From Crocinitomicaceae bacterium (GTDB lineage Bacteria; Bacteroidota; Bacteroidia; Flavobacteriales_D; Crocinitomicaceae): a stretch of 64,000 nucleotides of DNA. A model generated the notes under the pieces. It ran no database searches. It worked only from the letters and a program-made list of their open reading frames with translations, and was not told the DNA's origin. Location of the stretch: NCBI GenBank assembly GCA_021325675.1, contig JAJTCM010000002.1, positions 62,001 through 126,000 of the forward strand, in the 5' to 3' direction. The position numbers and the translations under genes were made by a program. This document shows positions 63,589 to 64,000 of this stretch, piece after piece. The stretch's first letter is position 1. Every line of letters starts with the position of its first letter.

Positions 63589-63619
63589 TTAGAGAAAGAA
63601 ATTCAAATTCGAAAATTAA

Positions 63620-64000
<381 letters not shown>

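Overview
The window looks like a chromosomal segment of a Bacteroidota bacterium, most likely a Flavobacteriales member near Fluviicola/Crocinitomicaceae. This is inferred from TAnnTTTG-type -7 promoter boxes, few Shine-Dalgarno sequences, type IX secretion-like C-termini, a DUF1573 protein, duplicated exbD/tonB genes and characteristic intergenic inverted repeats. No database search was possible; family calls come from motifs read by eye.

Region 1 (1-10971) is a polymorphic-toxin locus. A giant Rhs/YD-repeat protein, open at the left window edge, ends in the FVDPTGM core motif followed by a ~200-residue variable toxin tip. Behind it lies a run of small genes (putative immunity proteins, membrane proteins, a lipoprotein), one of them frameshifted.

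Region 2 (about 11000-17950) is an AT-rich accessory island that looks like a defence island. It holds a secreted TPR protein; a two-gene operon (soluble protein plus four-helix membrane protein); a reverse transcriptase (RT) on the minus strand preceded by a ~313-nt non-coding segment closed by a perfect 14-bp inverted repeat; a divergent 445-residue protein with SH3-like and WYL-like segments; and decayed remnants of a possible RecQ-like helicase and an ORF6N protein. Two similar palindromic elements (11093 and 17839) lie near its ends. The RT with its inverted-repeat-bounded leader is the best candidate for an undescribed system. Its layout is retron-like, but the RT is too long and lacks the retron motifs I looked for, so it may be a DRT/UG-type defence RT.

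Region 3 (17982-63394) is mostly core genome: rsfS-ftsH-DUF2007-like-cdsA operon, birA, pyrE, Nudix hydrolases, a NarL-type regulator, dapD, ruvX, purT, an ECF sigma/anti-sigma unit, a V4R-PAS histidine kinase, anmK, an acyl-CoA dehydrogenase, a glutathione peroxidase, a complete exbB-exbD-exbD-tonB-tonB energy-transduction cluster with a PstS-like lipoprotein and a TPR protein, tyrS, yggS, a DUF1015 gene, a beta-hexosaminidase, wecB, 5-formyl-THF cyclo-ligase, ybaB, a c-type cytochrome cluster, a DODA-type dioxygenase and a GT-C mannosyltransferase-like protein. The window ends in the first 125 codons of dnaK.

No rRNA, tRNA, CRISPR array or intact insertion sequence was seen.
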